This document shows, piece by piece, positions 17,383-27,306 of a stretch of DNA of 64,000 bases (positions are counted from its first letter, which is position 1; every line of letters begins with the position of its first letter). The notes under the pieces were generated by a model that worked only from the letters and a program-made list of their open reading frames with translations, was not told the origin of the DNA and did not search any database. Origin of the DNA: Flavobacterium salilacus subsp. salilacus (GTDB lineage: Bacteria; Bacteroidota; Bacteroidia; Flavobacteriales; Flavobacteriaceae). A program made the position numbers and the translations under genes. Location of the stretch: NCBI RefSeq assembly GCF_004634195.1, contig NZ_SKBP01000001.1:558001-622000 (forward strand), written 5' to 3'.

Positions 17383-19131
17383 ATGTACAGAAGCCATAAT
17401 TGCGGCGAACTAACCGCCGACAATATTAACCAGGAAGTAACTTTAGCCGGATGGGTACAAAAAACACGTAACAAAGGTTTTCTTATATGGGCAGACCTTA
17501 GGGATCGTTACGGTGTTACCCAACTTATATTTGACGAAGAGCGTACCAACAAAGATGTATTTAAGCTTGCCGAAACACTGGGCAGAGAGTTTGTAATACA
17601 AGTAAAAGGAACTGTTATAGAGCGCGAGTCGAAAAACCCGAATATGCCTACCGGCGATATAGAAATACTGGTAACAGCACTTACTATACTTAATGCTTCA
17701 ATTACTCCGCCGTTTACTATTGAGGATGAAACCGATGGCGGTGAAGACATCCGTATGAAATACCGTTACCTCGACATCCGTCGTAATCCGGTAAAAAACA
17801 GCCTGCTGTTTCGCCATAAAGTAGCAATGGAAGTACGCAACTACCTGTCTCAACAAGGCTTTATAGAGGTAGAAACCCCTGTATTGATAAAAAGTACTCC
17901 CGAAGGTGCGCGCGATTTTGTAGTGCCAAGCCGTATGAACGAAGGACAGTTTTATGCCCTGCCACAATCACCCCAAACCTTTAAACAGTTGCTAATGGTG
18001 GGCGGTATGGATAAATATTTCCAGATTGTAAAATGTTTCCGTGATGAAGATTTACGTGCTGACCGCCAACCGGAGTTTACACAAATAGACTGCGAAATGG
18101 CTTTTGTAGAGCAGGAAGATATTATACAAACTTTTGAAGGGCTTGCCAGCCATTTACTAAAAGAGCTTAAAGGCATAGAAACTGGAACATTCCCAAGAAT
18201 GACCTATGACGAAGCCATGAAAAAATATGGTAACGACAAACCGGATATACGTTTCGGGATGGAGTTTGGCGAACTGAACGAAGTAGCACAGCATAAAGAT
18301 TTTGGGGTATTCAACAACTCCGAATTGGTTGTGGGTATTGCTGCCCCGGGATGCGCCTCCTACACACGCAAAGAAATAGATGCGCTTATCGACTGGGTAA
18401 AACGCCCGCAAGTAGGCGCAAGCGGTATGGTATATGTAAAATGCGAAGCCGATGGTAGTTTTAAATCATCAGTAGATAAATTTTATGATCAGGAAGATCT
18501 CAAAAAATGGGCAGAAGCTACAGGTGCAAAACCGAGCGACCTTATACTGGTACTAAGCGGTGATGCGCACAAAACCCGTACCCGCCTTAGCGCACTGCGT
18601 ATGGAACTTGCCACACGATTAGGACTTAGAAATCCTGAAGTATTTGCACCGCTTTGGGTTATGGACTTCCCATTATTAGAGTGGGATGAGGAAACCGAAA
18701 GATTCCACGCCATGCACCACCCGTTTACCTCGCCAAAACCCGAAGATATGCCACTACTGGAAACAGACCCTGCAAAAGTAAGAGCCAATGCGTATGACCT
18801 TGTGCTGAACGGTAACGAGATAGGCGGTGGTTCGATAAGAATACATGATAAAGCTACACAGCAACTTATGTTTAAATACTTAGGTTTTAGCGAAGAACAA
18901 GCCAAAGCACAATTTGGTTTCCTTATGGATGCATTTCAGTATGGCGCACCGCCACACGGCGGGCTTGCTTTTGGTTTCGACAGGCTTGTAGCTATCTTAG
19001 GAGGTCAGGAAACCATAAGAGATTTTATTGCTTTCCCTAAAAACAACTCGGGTCGCGATGTGATGATTGATGCCCCTTCTGCTATAGATGATGCGCAGCT
19101 TAACGAACTGAACATAAAACTGAATTTATAA
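17383..19131 (+). CDS. aspS: aspartyl-tRNA synthetase
   Basis: A 582-residue class II synthetase that charges tRNA-Asp. It has the N-terminal OB-fold anticodon-binding domain ([36 protein letters not shown]), class II motif 2 ([18 protein letters not shown]) and motif 3 ([16 protein letters not shown]), with the bacterial-type insertion domain between. The open frame can begin three codons earlier at a TTG, but the ATG at 17383 gives the family start MYRSH. Confidence 0.97.
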   Translation: MYRSHNCGELTADNINQEVTLAGWVQKTRNKGFLIWADLRDRYGVTQLIFDEERTNKDVFKLAETLGREFVIQVKGTVIERESKNPNMPTGDIEILVTALTILNASITPPFTIEDETDGGEDIRMKYRYLDIRRNPVKNSLLFRHKVAMEVRNYLSQQGFIEVETPVLIKSTPEGARDFVVPSRMNEGQFYALPQSPQTFKQLLMVGGMDKYFQIVKCFRDEDLRADRQPEFTQIDCEMAFVEQEDIIQTFEGLASHLLKELKGIETGTFPRMTYDEAMKKYGNDKPDIRFGMEFGELNEVAQHKDFGVFNNSELVVGIAAPGCASYTRKEIDALIDWVKRPQVGASGMVYVKCEADGSFKSSVDKFYDQEDLKKWAEATGAKPSDLILVLSGDAHKTRTRLSALRMELATRLGLRNPEVFAPLWVMDFPLLEWDEETERFHAMHHPFTSPKPEDMPLLETDPAKVRANAYDLVLNGNEIGGGSIRIHDKATQQLMFKYLGFSEEQAKAQFGFLMDAFQYGAPPHGGLAFGFDRLVAILGGQETIRDFIAFPKNNSGRDVMIDAPSAIDDAQLNELNIKLNL

Positions 19132-19223
19132 TTTTAATTTTTTTTGAGTTTAGAAATTTTATTTAGAAAAAATTCAAATACCTGTAAATCAATTTATATT
19201 TATGTAAATTTTTTAATAATTTC

Positions 19224-19253
19224 TTTGCAGTGTCATAATAAAGTTTACCTTTG
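19224..19253 (+). promoter_or_regulatory. promoter of the cold-shock gene
   Basis: TTTG (19224-19227) and TACCTTTG (19246-19253) with an 18-base spacer, placing transcription start about 25 bases before the ATG. Confidence 0.65.
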
Positions 19254-19282
19254 ACAATTATTAATTATTTTTTTATTACAGA

Positions 19283-19477
19283 ATGCGAACAGGCAAAGTT
19301 AAATTTTTCAATGAGTCCAAAGGTTATGGATTTATTACAGACGATGAAACAGGTAAAGACATCTTTGTACACGCTACAGGAATCAAAACGGAGGATCTTC
19401 GTGAAGGTGACAAAGTAAGCTACGAAGAAGAAGAAGGAAGAAAAGGTAAAGTAGCTGCTCAGGTAGTAGCTATTTAA
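19283..19477 (+). CDS. cold-shock domain protein
   Basis: A 64-residue single-domain RNA/DNA-binding protein with RNP1 (KGYGFI, residues 13-18) and RNP2 (DIFVHAT, 28-34) on an OB fold. It is the usual length for CspA-type RNA chaperones. It has its own promoter and a strong terminator, so it is monocistronic. Confidence 0.95.
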   Translation: MRTGKVKFFNESKGYGFITDDETGKDIFVHATGIKTEDLREGDKVSYEEEEGRKGKVAAQVVAI

Positions 19478-19517
19478 GACAATATATAAATATTATCGCT
19501 TACCTCTTGAAGATTTG

Positions 19518-19545
19518 AAAGCCGCCCTTTTGGGCGGCTTTTTGT
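19518..19545 (+). terminator. Rho-independent terminator of the cold-shock gene
   Basis: AAAGCCGCCC (19518-19527), four T, GGGCGGCTTT (19532-19541), then a T-run. Very GC-rich stem in AT-rich surroundings. Confidence 0.93.
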
Positions 19546-19740
19546 TTTAAGAAAATATAGCGATTATTCATAATTAATCACAACGATTATTAACAAATAC
19601 TTAACAAAACAAACCTCTTAATAATAATTTAATAAATATATAAAAACGATTTGTTTTTATTTTTATTCGTTCTAAATAAAAATTAAAACAAATAATTCAA
19701 TACTAAATGCAAACCTTGATTTAGTTTAAAAATTGACGTG

Positions 19741-19748
19741 TATATTTG
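19741..19748 (+). promoter_or_regulatory. -7 promoter element of the nuo operon
   Basis: TATATTTG 28 bases before nuoA, with a TTG 22 bases upstream. The preceding 190 bases (from 19546) are very AT-rich and hold no gene. This is the only good promoter seen before the 13-kb complex I operon. Confidence 0.6.
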
Positions 19749-19775
19749 TGAATTATTATTAAAATTTAAGGTGTT

Positions 19776-20141
19776 ATGCAAACTACTCAGGTAGATTACT
19801 TCCCGATAATTATGCAGCTTTTACTTGCTGTTGGCTTTGTAGCCGGTACTATTGCAGTTTCAAACTTTTTAGGCCCAAAAAGACATTCTGTAAATAAAGA
19901 TAAAAACTTTGAATGCGGTATCGAATCTATTGGTAATGCACGTATTCCCTTCTCTGTAAAATACTTTCTTGTTGCCATATTATTTGTACTGTTCGACGTA
20001 GAGGTAATATTCATGTACCCCTGGGCGGTAAACTTTAGAGCTATGGGCTTTGAAGGCTTAGCAAAGATGGGTATCTTTATGCTCTTGCTTGTAGTAGGGT
20101 TCTTTTATGTAATGAAGAAAAAAGGACTGGAGTGGGAATAA
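19776..20141 (+). CDS. nuoA: NADH-quinone oxidoreductase subunit A
   Basis: A 121-residue membrane subunit of complex I with three hydrophobic helices. The conserved loop FECGIESIGNARIPFSVKYF (residues 48-67) and FDVEVIFMYPWAV are diagnostic for NuoA. First gene of the 14-gene nuo operon. Confidence 0.96.
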   Translation: MQTTQVDYFPIIMQLLLAVGFVAGTIAVSNFLGPKRHSVNKDKNFECGIESIGNARIPFSVKYFLVAILFVLFDVEVIFMYPWAVNFRAMGFEGLAKMGIFMLLLVVGFFYVMKKKGLEWE

Positions 20142-20210
20142 TAAAATAATATCAGTATTTAGGTATGCTTTTTGCACCTAACTATTTGATAATCAAAATT
20201 AATAAGAATA

Positions 20211-20762
20211 ATGAGCAAAACATCAGACATACAAATAGTTAATACGCCTGAAGGAATAGAAGGAAACGGATTTTTTGCCACCAAGCTGGACGCCGTGGTA
20301 GGACTTGCACGTGCCAACTCATTATGGCCGTTACCATTTGCCACCTCATGCTGCGGTATTGAGTTTATGGCAACCATGGGTTCGCATTATGATGTAGCAC
20401 GCTTTGGTTCAGAGCGAATGAGTTTCTCACCCCGCCAGGCCGATATGCTGCTGGTAATGGGTACAATAGCCAAAAAAATGGCACCCATATTACGTCAGGT
20501 TTACGAGCAAATGAGCGAGCCGCGTTGGGTAATAGCCGTTGGAGCTTGTGCTTCATCAGGAGGTGTATTCGATACATACTCTGTACTTCAAGGAATAGAT
20601 AAAGTAATACCCGTAGATGTTTATGTGCCCGGTTGTCCGCCAAGACCGGAACAAATACTGGATGGCATTATGCAACTGCAGGAACTGGTAAAATCAGAAT
20701 CGGTACGCCGTAGAAGCTCACCGGAATACAAAGAATTATTAGCATCTTATAATATTTCATAA
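20211..20762 (+). CDS. nuoB: NADH-quinone oxidoreductase subunit B
   Basis: A 183-residue peripheral subunit that carries the terminal [4Fe-4S] cluster N2 handing electrons to quinone. The ligand motifs are visible: [15 protein letters not shown] and PGCPPRPE. It follows nuoA by 69 bases. Confidence 0.97.
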   Translation: MSKTSDIQIVNTPEGIEGNGFFATKLDAVVGLARANSLWPLPFATSCCGIEFMATMGSHYDVARFGSERMSFSPRQADMLLVMGTIAKKMAPILRQVYEQMSEPRWVIAVGACASSGGVFDTYSVLQGIDKVIPVDVYVPGCPPRPEQILDGIMQLQELVKSESVRRRSSPEYKELLASYNIS

Positions 20763-20769
20763 AGACAAT

Positions 20770-21291
20770 ATGGCTTTAGAAACACCTGTTATACAAGACA
20801 AGCTTACAAATAAATTTGGCGACAACGTTACCCAGTTTAACCAAATAAAAGATATTTTTACATTTGAAGTTGCACCCGAGAGCATGAACGATGTGATGCG
20901 TTTTCTGAAAGAAGACGCTGAGTTGCGCTTTAACTTCCTTACTGACCTTTGCGGAGTACATTATCCCGATAATGAAAAAGACAGGCAGTTTGCCGTAGTC
21001 TATCACATGCACAACTGGGTAGATAATGTTCGCATCAGGTTTAAAAGTTTCCTTAGCGGAGATAATCCTGAAATTGATACCGTTACCAACCTGTTTTTGA
21101 GTGCCAACTGGCAAGAGCGCGAAACGTATGATTTTTACGGAATCATATTTAAAGGGCATCCGCAGTTAAAGCGTATCCTGAATATGGATGAAATGGTATC
21201 CTTTCCGATGCGAAAAGAGTTTCCTATGGAAGATGGCGGAAGAACCGATAAGGATGATCGCTTTTTTGGAAGGACAACCGATAATTTCTAA
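20770..21291 (+). CDS. nuoC: NADH-quinone oxidoreductase subunit C
   Basis: A 173-residue 30-kDa subunit with the signature ERETYDFYGIIFKGHPQLKRIL. It is separate from nuoD, unlike the fused NuoCD of E. coli. Seven bases separate it from nuoB. Confidence 0.95.
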   Translation: MALETPVIQDKLTNKFGDNVTQFNQIKDIFTFEVAPESMNDVMRFLKEDAELRFNFLTDLCGVHYPDNEKDRQFAVVYHMHNWVDNVRIRFKSFLSGDNPEIDTVTNLFLSANWQERETYDFYGIIFKGHPQLKRILNMDEMVSFPMRKEFPMEDGGRTDKDDRFFGRTTDNF

Positions 21292-21319
21292 TAATGAACC
21301 TGAAATAATTGTAATATAA

Positions 21320-22555
21320 ATGTCAGACCTGTTATTACCCCCGGAGCAACGCTATGCCGAAATGATTGCCAAAAGGCAAAATGAAGACGGCAGTGAGCTT
21401 TCTATACTCAACTTAGGCCCCACCCACCCCGCTACACACGGTATATTTCAAAATATATTGCTAATGGATGGCGAAAGGGTACTGGATGGCGAAGGTACAG
21501 TAGGGTACATTCACCGTGCATTTGAAAAAATCGCCGAAAACAGACCTTTTTACCAAATAACACCGCTTACTGACAGGATGAACTATTGCTCCTCCCCCAT
21601 CAACAACATGGGATGGTGGATGACTTTAGAGAAAACATTGGATATAGAAGTACCAAAAAGAGTACAATATTTAAGGGTAATTATTATGGAGTTGGCACGT
21701 ATAGCCGACCATATAATATGCAACTCGGTACTGGGTGTTGATACCGGTGCGCTTACAGGATTTTTATACGTATTTCAATACAGAGAAAAAATATACGAAA
21801 TATACGAAGGAATTTGTGGTGCACGACTTACCACAAACATGGGGCGTATAGGCGGTTTTGAGAGAGACTGGAGTCCGGAAGTATTCAAAAAAATAGATGA
21901 GTTTTTAGAAGAATTTCCTGCCATATGGCAGCAGTTTGAAAACCTGCTTAGCCGTAACCGTATTTTTATGGACAGAACCATAGGTGTAGGACCAATATCT
22001 GCCGAAAAAGCTATGAGCTATGGTTTTACAGGACCAAACCTCCGGGCAGCAGGTATCGATTATGATGTGCGTGTGGCAAAACCCTACAGCTCCTACGAAG
22101 ACTTCGAGTTTGATGTTCCCGTAGGACAATCAGGTGATACGTATGACAGGTTCTGTGTGCGTAATGCCGAAGTTTGGGAAAGTTTAAAAATAATCCGTCA
22201 AGCATTGGATAAATTACCAGAAGGTCCTTTCCATGCGGATGTGCCCGATTACTACCTACCGCCAAAAGAAGACGTTTACAATAACATGGAAGCACTCATC
22301 TATCACTTTAAAATAGTGATGGGCGAAGTGCCGGTACCAGTAACAGAAGTATATCATGCAGTAGAGGGCGGTAACGGCGAACTTGGTTTTTATCTAATTA
22401 CCGACGGAAGCCGAACACCATACAGGCTGCACTTCCGCAGACCATGCTTTATATATTACCAAGCCTTTAACGAAATGATAAAAGGTCAAATGCTTTCGGA
22501 TGCGATTGCAACATTATCAAGCCTCAATGTTATTGCAGGCGAACTGGATGCTTAA
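21320..22555 (+). CDS. nuoD: NADH-quinone oxidoreductase subunit D
   Basis: A 411-residue 49-kDa subunit that forms the quinone pocket with NuoB. Motifs include LGPTHPATHG near residue 32 (histidines of the quinone site), YIHRAFEKIAENR and MNYCSSPINNMGW. Length and motifs fit the family. Confidence 0.97.
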   Translation: MSDLLLPPEQRYAEMIAKRQNEDGSELSILNLGPTHPATHGIFQNILLMDGERVLDGEGTVGYIHRAFEKIAENRPFYQITPLTDRMNYCSSPINNMGWWMTLEKTLDIEVPKRVQYLRVIIMELARIADHIICNSVLGVDTGALTGFLYVFQYREKIYEIYEGICGARLTTNMGRIGGFERDWSPEVFKKIDEFLEEFPAIWQQFENLLSRNRIFMDRTIGVGPISAEKAMSYGFTGPNLRAAGIDYDVRVAKPYSSYEDFEFDVPVGQSGDTYDRFCVRNAEVWESLKIIRQALDKLPEGPFHADVPDYYLPPKEDVYNNMEALIYHFKIVMGEVPVPVTEVYHAVEGGNGELGFYLITDGSRTPYRLHFRRPCFIYYQAFNEMIKGQMLSDAIATLSSLNVIAGELDA

Positions 22556-22641
22556 AAAGAATTATGAATGATAAATTTTAAATTTTAAATTTCCACAACG
22601 TGAATATTTATAATTTATAATTCAAAATTTAAAATAGAACA

Positions 22642-23187
22642 ATGCAAATAGCGCATATAAAACAGGAAATAAACATTACCGATGCCTTAATGGCTCGGAT
22701 AAATGAATTGCTTAGCCACTACCCTGCCGATAAGAAAAAGTCGGCATTGCTGCCCGTACTTCACGAAGTGCAGGATGCGCACGATAACTGGCTGAGTATT
22801 GAACTACAGGATAAGGTAGCCGAAATACTGGAAATTAAACCTGTAGAGGTTTATGAGGTGGTTACTTTTTATACCATGTTCAACCAAAAGCCAATAGGCA
22901 AATATATGTTCGAATTTTGCAGAACATCATGTTGCGCCATACGTGGTGCGGAAGACCTGATGGATTATACCTGCCAAAAGCTGGGCATTAAGGAAGGCGA
23001 AACCACCCCTGACGGCATGTTTACCGTAGTAGGTGTAGAGTGCCTTGGTGCCTGCGGTTATGCGCCAATGCTACAAATAGGCGACTATTATAAAGAGCAC
23101 CTTACCAAAGAAAAAATGGATGCGCTTATTGAAGAATGCAAAGCAGGTAAAATAGATTTACACAAACAAGACCATTATACTGAGTAA
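22642..23187 (+). CDS. nuoE: NADH-quinone oxidoreductase subunit E
   Basis: A 181-residue thioredoxin-like [2Fe-2S] subunit (N1a). Cluster cysteines are in FCRTSCCAIRG and ECLGACGYAPM; the first motif has an extra adjacent cysteine. The gap before it (22556-22641) is a run of AAATTTTAAATTT-like imperfect inverted repeats with no gene. Confidence 0.95.
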   Translation: MQIAHIKQEINITDALMARINELLSHYPADKKKSALLPVLHEVQDAHDNWLSIELQDKVAEILEIKPVEVYEVVTFYTMFNQKPIGKYMFEFCRTSCCAIRGAEDLMDYTCQKLGIKEGETTPDGMFTVVGVECLGACGYAPMLQIGDYYKEHLTKEKMDALIEECKAGKIDLHKQDHYTE

Positions 23188-23189
23188 CA

Positions 23190-24557
23190 ATGGGAAGAAA
23201 GATATTATTAGAACACGCAAATGTGCCGGGGATAAAAACCTATGAAGTGTATCGCAAAATGGGCGGTTATACTTCTGTGGAAAAGGCTATAAAAAGCATG
23301 ACCCCCGATGAAGTGGTGGAAGAAGTGAAAACCTCAGGACTAAGAGGTCGTGGAGGGGCAGGTTTCCCTACTGGATTAAAATGGAGTTTCATCGATAAAA
23401 AATCAGGCAACCCAAGACACTTGGTTTGTAATGCCGATGAGTCGGAACCGGGTACGTTTAAAGACCGCTACCTTATGGAGTACATTCCCCACCTTTTAAT
23501 TGAGGGAATGATAACATCGAGCTATGCTTTAGGTGCAAATCTATCCTACATATACATTCGTGGCGAATATATGTGGGTGTACCGCATACTGGAAAACGCT
23601 ATTAAAGAAGCCTACGCAGCCGGGTGGCTGGGTAAAAATATATTAGGTTCAGGGTTTGATCTTGACCTTTACGTACACTGTGGTGCAGGAGCTTACATTT
23701 GTGGTGAGGAAACTGCACTTATAGAATCTCTAGAAGGTAAAAGAGGTAACCCAAGAATAAAACCACCTTTCCCTGCGGTTAAAGGTTTATGGCAAGAGCC
23801 TACTGTGGTAAACAATGTAGAATCTATCGCAGCAGTGCCATGGATTGTGAACAATAGTGGCGAAGAATATGCCAAAATAGGTGTTGGTCGCTCTACAGGA
23901 ACAAAATTAATATCAGCTTCCGGACATATCAAAAACCCCGGAGTGTACGAAATAGATTTAGGCTTAAGTGTGGATGAGTTTATGAACTCTGACGAATACT
24001 TAGGCGGAATGATGGATGACAGACCTTTGAAGGCTTTAGTGCCGGGAGGTTCATCGGTGCCCATATTACCGGCACACCTCATTTACAAAAATGCTGAAGG
24101 GGGTGACAGGCTAATGACCTATGAATCGCTTAGTGAAGGTGGCTTTGCCACAGGATCTATGTTAGGTTCAGGAGGTTTCATAGTATATAATGATACCGCT
24201 TGTATTGTTAGAAACACATGGAATTTCAGCCGTTTTTACCACCATGAAAGCTGCGGACAGTGCTCGCCATGTCGCGAGGGTACGGGTTGGCTGGAAGGTG
24301 TACTGCACCGTATAGAAACAGGACACGGACGCGAAGAAGATATTGACCTGCTGTGGGATATACAAAGTAAAATAGAGGGTAACACCATATGCCCGCTTGG
24401 CGATGCGGCAGCATGGCCGGTGGCAGCAGCAATTCGTCATTTCCGTGATGAGTTTGAATATCACATTCGTTTCCCTGAGAGAATTAAAAATCGCGACCAC
24501 TTTGTAGCCGAACCTTTTGAGAAGGTTAAGCATTTAGTAGCGAAACAAGAGATTTAA
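23190..24557 (+). CDS. nuoF: NADH-quinone oxidoreductase subunit F
   Basis: A 455-residue flavoprotein, the NADH- and FMN-binding subunit with cluster N3. It has GRGGAGFPTGLKW (FMN), CNADESEPGTFKDR, CGEETALIESLEG (NADH) and the cluster motif SCGQCSPCREGTGW with a later CPLGDAAAWP cysteine. Two bases after nuoE. Confidence 0.97.
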   Translation: MGRKILLEHANVPGIKTYEVYRKMGGYTSVEKAIKSMTPDEVVEEVKTSGLRGRGGAGFPTGLKWSFIDKKSGNPRHLVCNADESEPGTFKDRYLMEYIPHLLIEGMITSSYALGANLSYIYIRGEYMWVYRILENAIKEAYAAGWLGKNILGSGFDLDLYVHCGAGAYICGEETALIESLEGKRGNPRIKPPFPAVKGLWQEPTVVNNVESIAAVPWIVNNSGEEYAKIGVGRSTGTKLISASGHIKNPGVYEIDLGLSVDEFMNSDEYLGGMMDDRPLKALVPGGSSVPILPAHLIYKNAEGGDRLMTYESLSEGGFATGSMLGSGGFIVYNDTACIVRNTWNFSRFYHHESCGQCSPCREGTGWLEGVLHRIETGHGREEDIDLLWDIQSKIEGNTICPLGDAAAWPVAAAIRHFRDEFEYHIRFPERIKNRDHFVAEPFEKVKHLVAKQEI

Positions 24558-24621
24558 GTCAAAAGTTTAAAGTCGAAAGTCTTAAAGCCCCGAGCTTTTC
24601 CACTTTCAAACAGATAAAGAA

Positions 24622-25665
24622 ATGAAAGTAACAATAGACGGTCAGAGTATAGAAGTAGAACCGGGGACAACCATCCTGCAGGCAGCTCGTATGATAGGCG
24701 GCGAATCTGTTCCGCCCGCAATGTGCTATTATTCGAAACTGAAAGGAAGCGGGGGCAAATGCCGTTGCTGCCTTGTAGAGGTTTCTAAAGGTAGTGAAGC
24801 TGACCCGCGACCGATGCCTAAACTTATGGCATCATGCGTAACAGGGGTTATGGACGGTATGGAGGTGAACAGTATCTCTTCGCAAAGGGTATTGGATGCA
24901 AGAAAATCGGTTACCGAGTTTTTGCTTATCAACCACCCGTTAGATTGCCCTGTGTGTGACCAAGCCGGTGAGTGCGACCTGCAAAACCTTAGCTTTAAGC
25001 ATGGTACAGGCAAAACACGTTTTATTGAAGAAAAAAGAACTTTTGAGCCTGAAAATATAGGTGACAAGATACAATTGCACATGAACCGTTGCATACTGTG
25101 TTACCGTTGTGTAATGGTTGCCGACCAACTTACAGACAACAGGGTACATGGTGTGATGAACCGAGGCGACCACTCGCAAATATCTACTTGCATTTCTAAA
25201 GCTATTGATAATGAGTTTTCAGGAAACATGATTGATGTATGCCCTGTGGGTGCGCTTACGGATAAAACATTCCGCTTTAAGCAAAGAGTTTGGTTTAACA
25301 AACCGTTTAATGCACACAGAGATTGCGATAAATGTTGCGGAAAAACCACACTATGGATGTTTGGCGATGAAATACAAAGAGTTACTGCCCGTAAAGATGA
25401 ATACCATGAAGTAGAGGATTTCATTTGTAACGAATGCCGTTTTGAACATAAAAATCCTGCTGACTGGGTAATTGAAGGACCGCGTAAGTTTGAAAAAGAT
25501 TCGGTTATCAACCAAAATAATTATACCCGAAAACTGGAGAAAGTGACTATTAAAACTGAAAAGAATATTCTTTTAGGCAGGGATCAGGACAGAAATAAAA
25601 TAAGTATGCCTGATGTACCACTTACGGAACAAGGAAAGAAAAAACTTAAAGAAGGTAACGTATAG
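24622..25665 (+). CDS. nuoG: NADH-quinone oxidoreductase subunit G, short form
   Basis: A 347-residue iron-sulfur subunit. It has the N-terminal 2Fe-2S ferredoxin domain (CYYSKLKGSGGKCRCC, residues ~33-48), the His-Cys cluster segment (DCPVCDQAGECDL), a CILCYRC segment and the start of the molybdopterin-type 4Fe-4S domain (CDKCCGKTTLW, later FICNECRF). It ends there and lacks the ~550-residue molybdopterin-like domain of E. coli NuoG (~900 residues). A short NuoG is usual in Bacteroidetes, so this is not a broken gene. The 64-base gap before it is rich in AAAGTC-like repeats. Confidence 0.92.
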   Translation: MKVTIDGQSIEVEPGTTILQAARMIGGESVPPAMCYYSKLKGSGGKCRCCLVEVSKGSEADPRPMPKLMASCVTGVMDGMEVNSISSQRVLDARKSVTEFLLINHPLDCPVCDQAGECDLQNLSFKHGTGKTRFIEEKRTFEPENIGDKIQLHMNRCILCYRCVMVADQLTDNRVHGVMNRGDHSQISTCISKAIDNEFSGNMIDVCPVGALTDKTFRFKQRVWFNKPFNAHRDCDKCCGKTTLWMFGDEIQRVTARKDEYHEVEDFICNECRFEHKNPADWVIEGPRKFEKDSVINQNNYTRKLEKVTIKTEKNILLGRDQDRNKISMPDVPLTEQGKKKLKEGNV

Positions 25666-25668
25666 ATT

Positions 25669-26700
25669 ATGAACGAAGCTATCATCATAGAGAAGAGCGT
25701 TATTATTATTGCAGTATTTGCCCTTACCATGCTAATGGCGATGTACTCTACGCTTGCCGAGAGAAAAATTGCAGCCTGGCTGCAAGACCGTATAGGTCCT
25801 AACCGTGCGGGTAAAGGCGGTATATTTCAACCGCTTGCCGATGGTTTAAAACTTTTCGCTAAAGAGGAATTTGTGCCGAATACCGAAAATAAATTCTTAT
25901 TTTTTGTAGGACCTGCCGTATCAATGAGTGCCGCCTTAATGACGAGTGCTGTTATCCCGTGGGGTGACAAACTACACCTTTTTGGTCGCGATATTATACT
26001 ACAGGCTACTGATATTGATGTAGCAATACTTTATGTATTCGGAGTACTGTCGGTAGGTGTATATGGTATCATGATAGGCGGATGGGCTTCTAATAATAAA
26101 TTTTCCTTGATGAGTGCCATGCGTGCAGCATCACAAATGATATCGTATGAAGTGGCAATGGGTCTTTCTATCATTGCGCTTATCATGATGACGGGAACAC
26201 TTAGCCTTCGCGAAATTGCTGCCGGACAGGAAGGGATGAACTGGAATGTGTTTTACCAACCTGTAGGTTTCCTTATTTTCCTGGTATGTTCCTTTGCTGA
26301 AACGAATCGTACACCGTTTGACCTTGCGGAATGTGAGGCAGAGCTTATTGGTGGTTACCATACCGAATATTCTTCTATGAAAATGGGCTTTTACCTGTTT
26401 GCAGAATATGCGAGTATGTTCATATCGTCAACCATCCTTGCGGTGCTTTATTTTGGCGCATACAATTATCCGGGTATGAACTGGATGGAAGAAAATGTAG
26501 GCGTTAACATTGCCAATGTAATAGGTATGCTTGCCTTGTTTGCAAAACTGTGTTTCTTCATATTCTTTTATATGTGGGTACGATGGACGGTGCCAAGATT
26601 CCGCTATGACCAGTTGATGCGCTTAGGATGGAAAGTATTGATACCCTTATCTATAGCAAACATCATCATTACAGGTGTTATTATATTACTAACGGAATAG
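25669..26700 (+). CDS. nuoH: NADH-quinone oxidoreductase subunit H
   Basis: A 343-residue membrane subunit with about eight helices that joins the peripheral and membrane arms. Signature segments: ERKIAAWLQDRIGPNRAG, ADGLKLFAKEE and FAETNRTPFDLAECEAEL. Confidence 0.97.
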   Translation: MNEAIIIEKSVIIIAVFALTMLMAMYSTLAERKIAAWLQDRIGPNRAGKGGIFQPLADGLKLFAKEEFVPNTENKFLFFVGPAVSMSAALMTSAVIPWGDKLHLFGRDIILQATDIDVAILYVFGVLSVGVYGIMIGGWASNNKFSLMSAMRAASQMISYEVAMGLSIIALIMMTGTLSLREIAAGQEGMNWNVFYQPVGFLIFLVCSFAETNRTPFDLAECEAELIGGYHTEYSSMKMGFYLFAEYASMFISSTILAVLYFGAYNYPGMNWMEENVGVNIANVIGMLALFAKLCFFIFFYMWVRWTVPRFRYDQLMRLGWKVLIPLSIANIIITGVIILLTE

Positions 26701-26759
26701 CCTGAAGATAAAACTGAATTACAACTACCTGTGTAATAAACAGGTTAATAAAAATAAAA

Positions 26760-27305
26760 ATGTCAATAGAAACCATATCATTATCGGGAAGAAAAAAGGA
26801 GGTTTCCAATAAAAAGATGACTTTTATGGAAAGCCTTTACCTTGTGGCGATATTTAAAGGATTGATGATCACCATAAAGCACTTGTTTACCAGAAAGGTA
26901 ACAATTAAATACCCGGAGCAAACCAGAGAGCTTAGCCCCGTGTACAGAGGGCAGCACATGCTGATGCGTGATGATCAGGGCAGGGAGCGTTGCACGGCTT
27001 GCGGGCTTTGTGCATTATCATGCCCTGCGGAAGCTATCACTATGAAAGCCGAAGAAAGAAAACCGGAAGAAAAGCACTTGTACAGAGAAGAAAAATATGC
27101 GTCGATATATGAAATAAATATGCTTCGTTGTATTTTTTGCGGACTTTGTGAAGAAGCTTGCCCTAAAGAAGCTATTTACCTTACCAAATCGAGGGTTATG
27201 GTAAAATCAGCTACAAACAGGGAAGATTTCATTTACGGAAAAGACAAACTGGTTATGCCTCTTGAAATGGCTATTAAGAACACACCTACTAACGCGGCAA
27301 ACTAA
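26760..27305 (+). CDS. nuoI: NADH-quinone oxidoreductase subunit I
   Basis: A 181-residue ferredoxin-like subunit with two 4Fe-4S motifs for clusters N6a and N6b: CTACGLCALSCP and CIFCGLCEEACP. It ends one base before the nuoJ ATG. Confidence 0.97.
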   Translation: MSIETISLSGRKKEVSNKKMTFMESLYLVAIFKGLMITIKHLFTRKVTIKYPEQTRELSPVYRGQHMLMRDDQGRERCTACGLCALSCPAEAITMKAEERKPEEKHLYREEKYASIYEINMLRCIFCGLCEEACPKEAIYLTKSRVMVKSATNREDFIYGKDKLVMPLEMAIKNTPTNAAN

Positions 27306-27306
27306 T

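Noticed and set aside
24622..25665. nuoG as a frameshifted or truncated pseudogene
   Set aside because: The stop is followed after 3 bases by an intact nuoH, all cluster motifs of the kept part are intact, and short NuoG is normal for the phylum.
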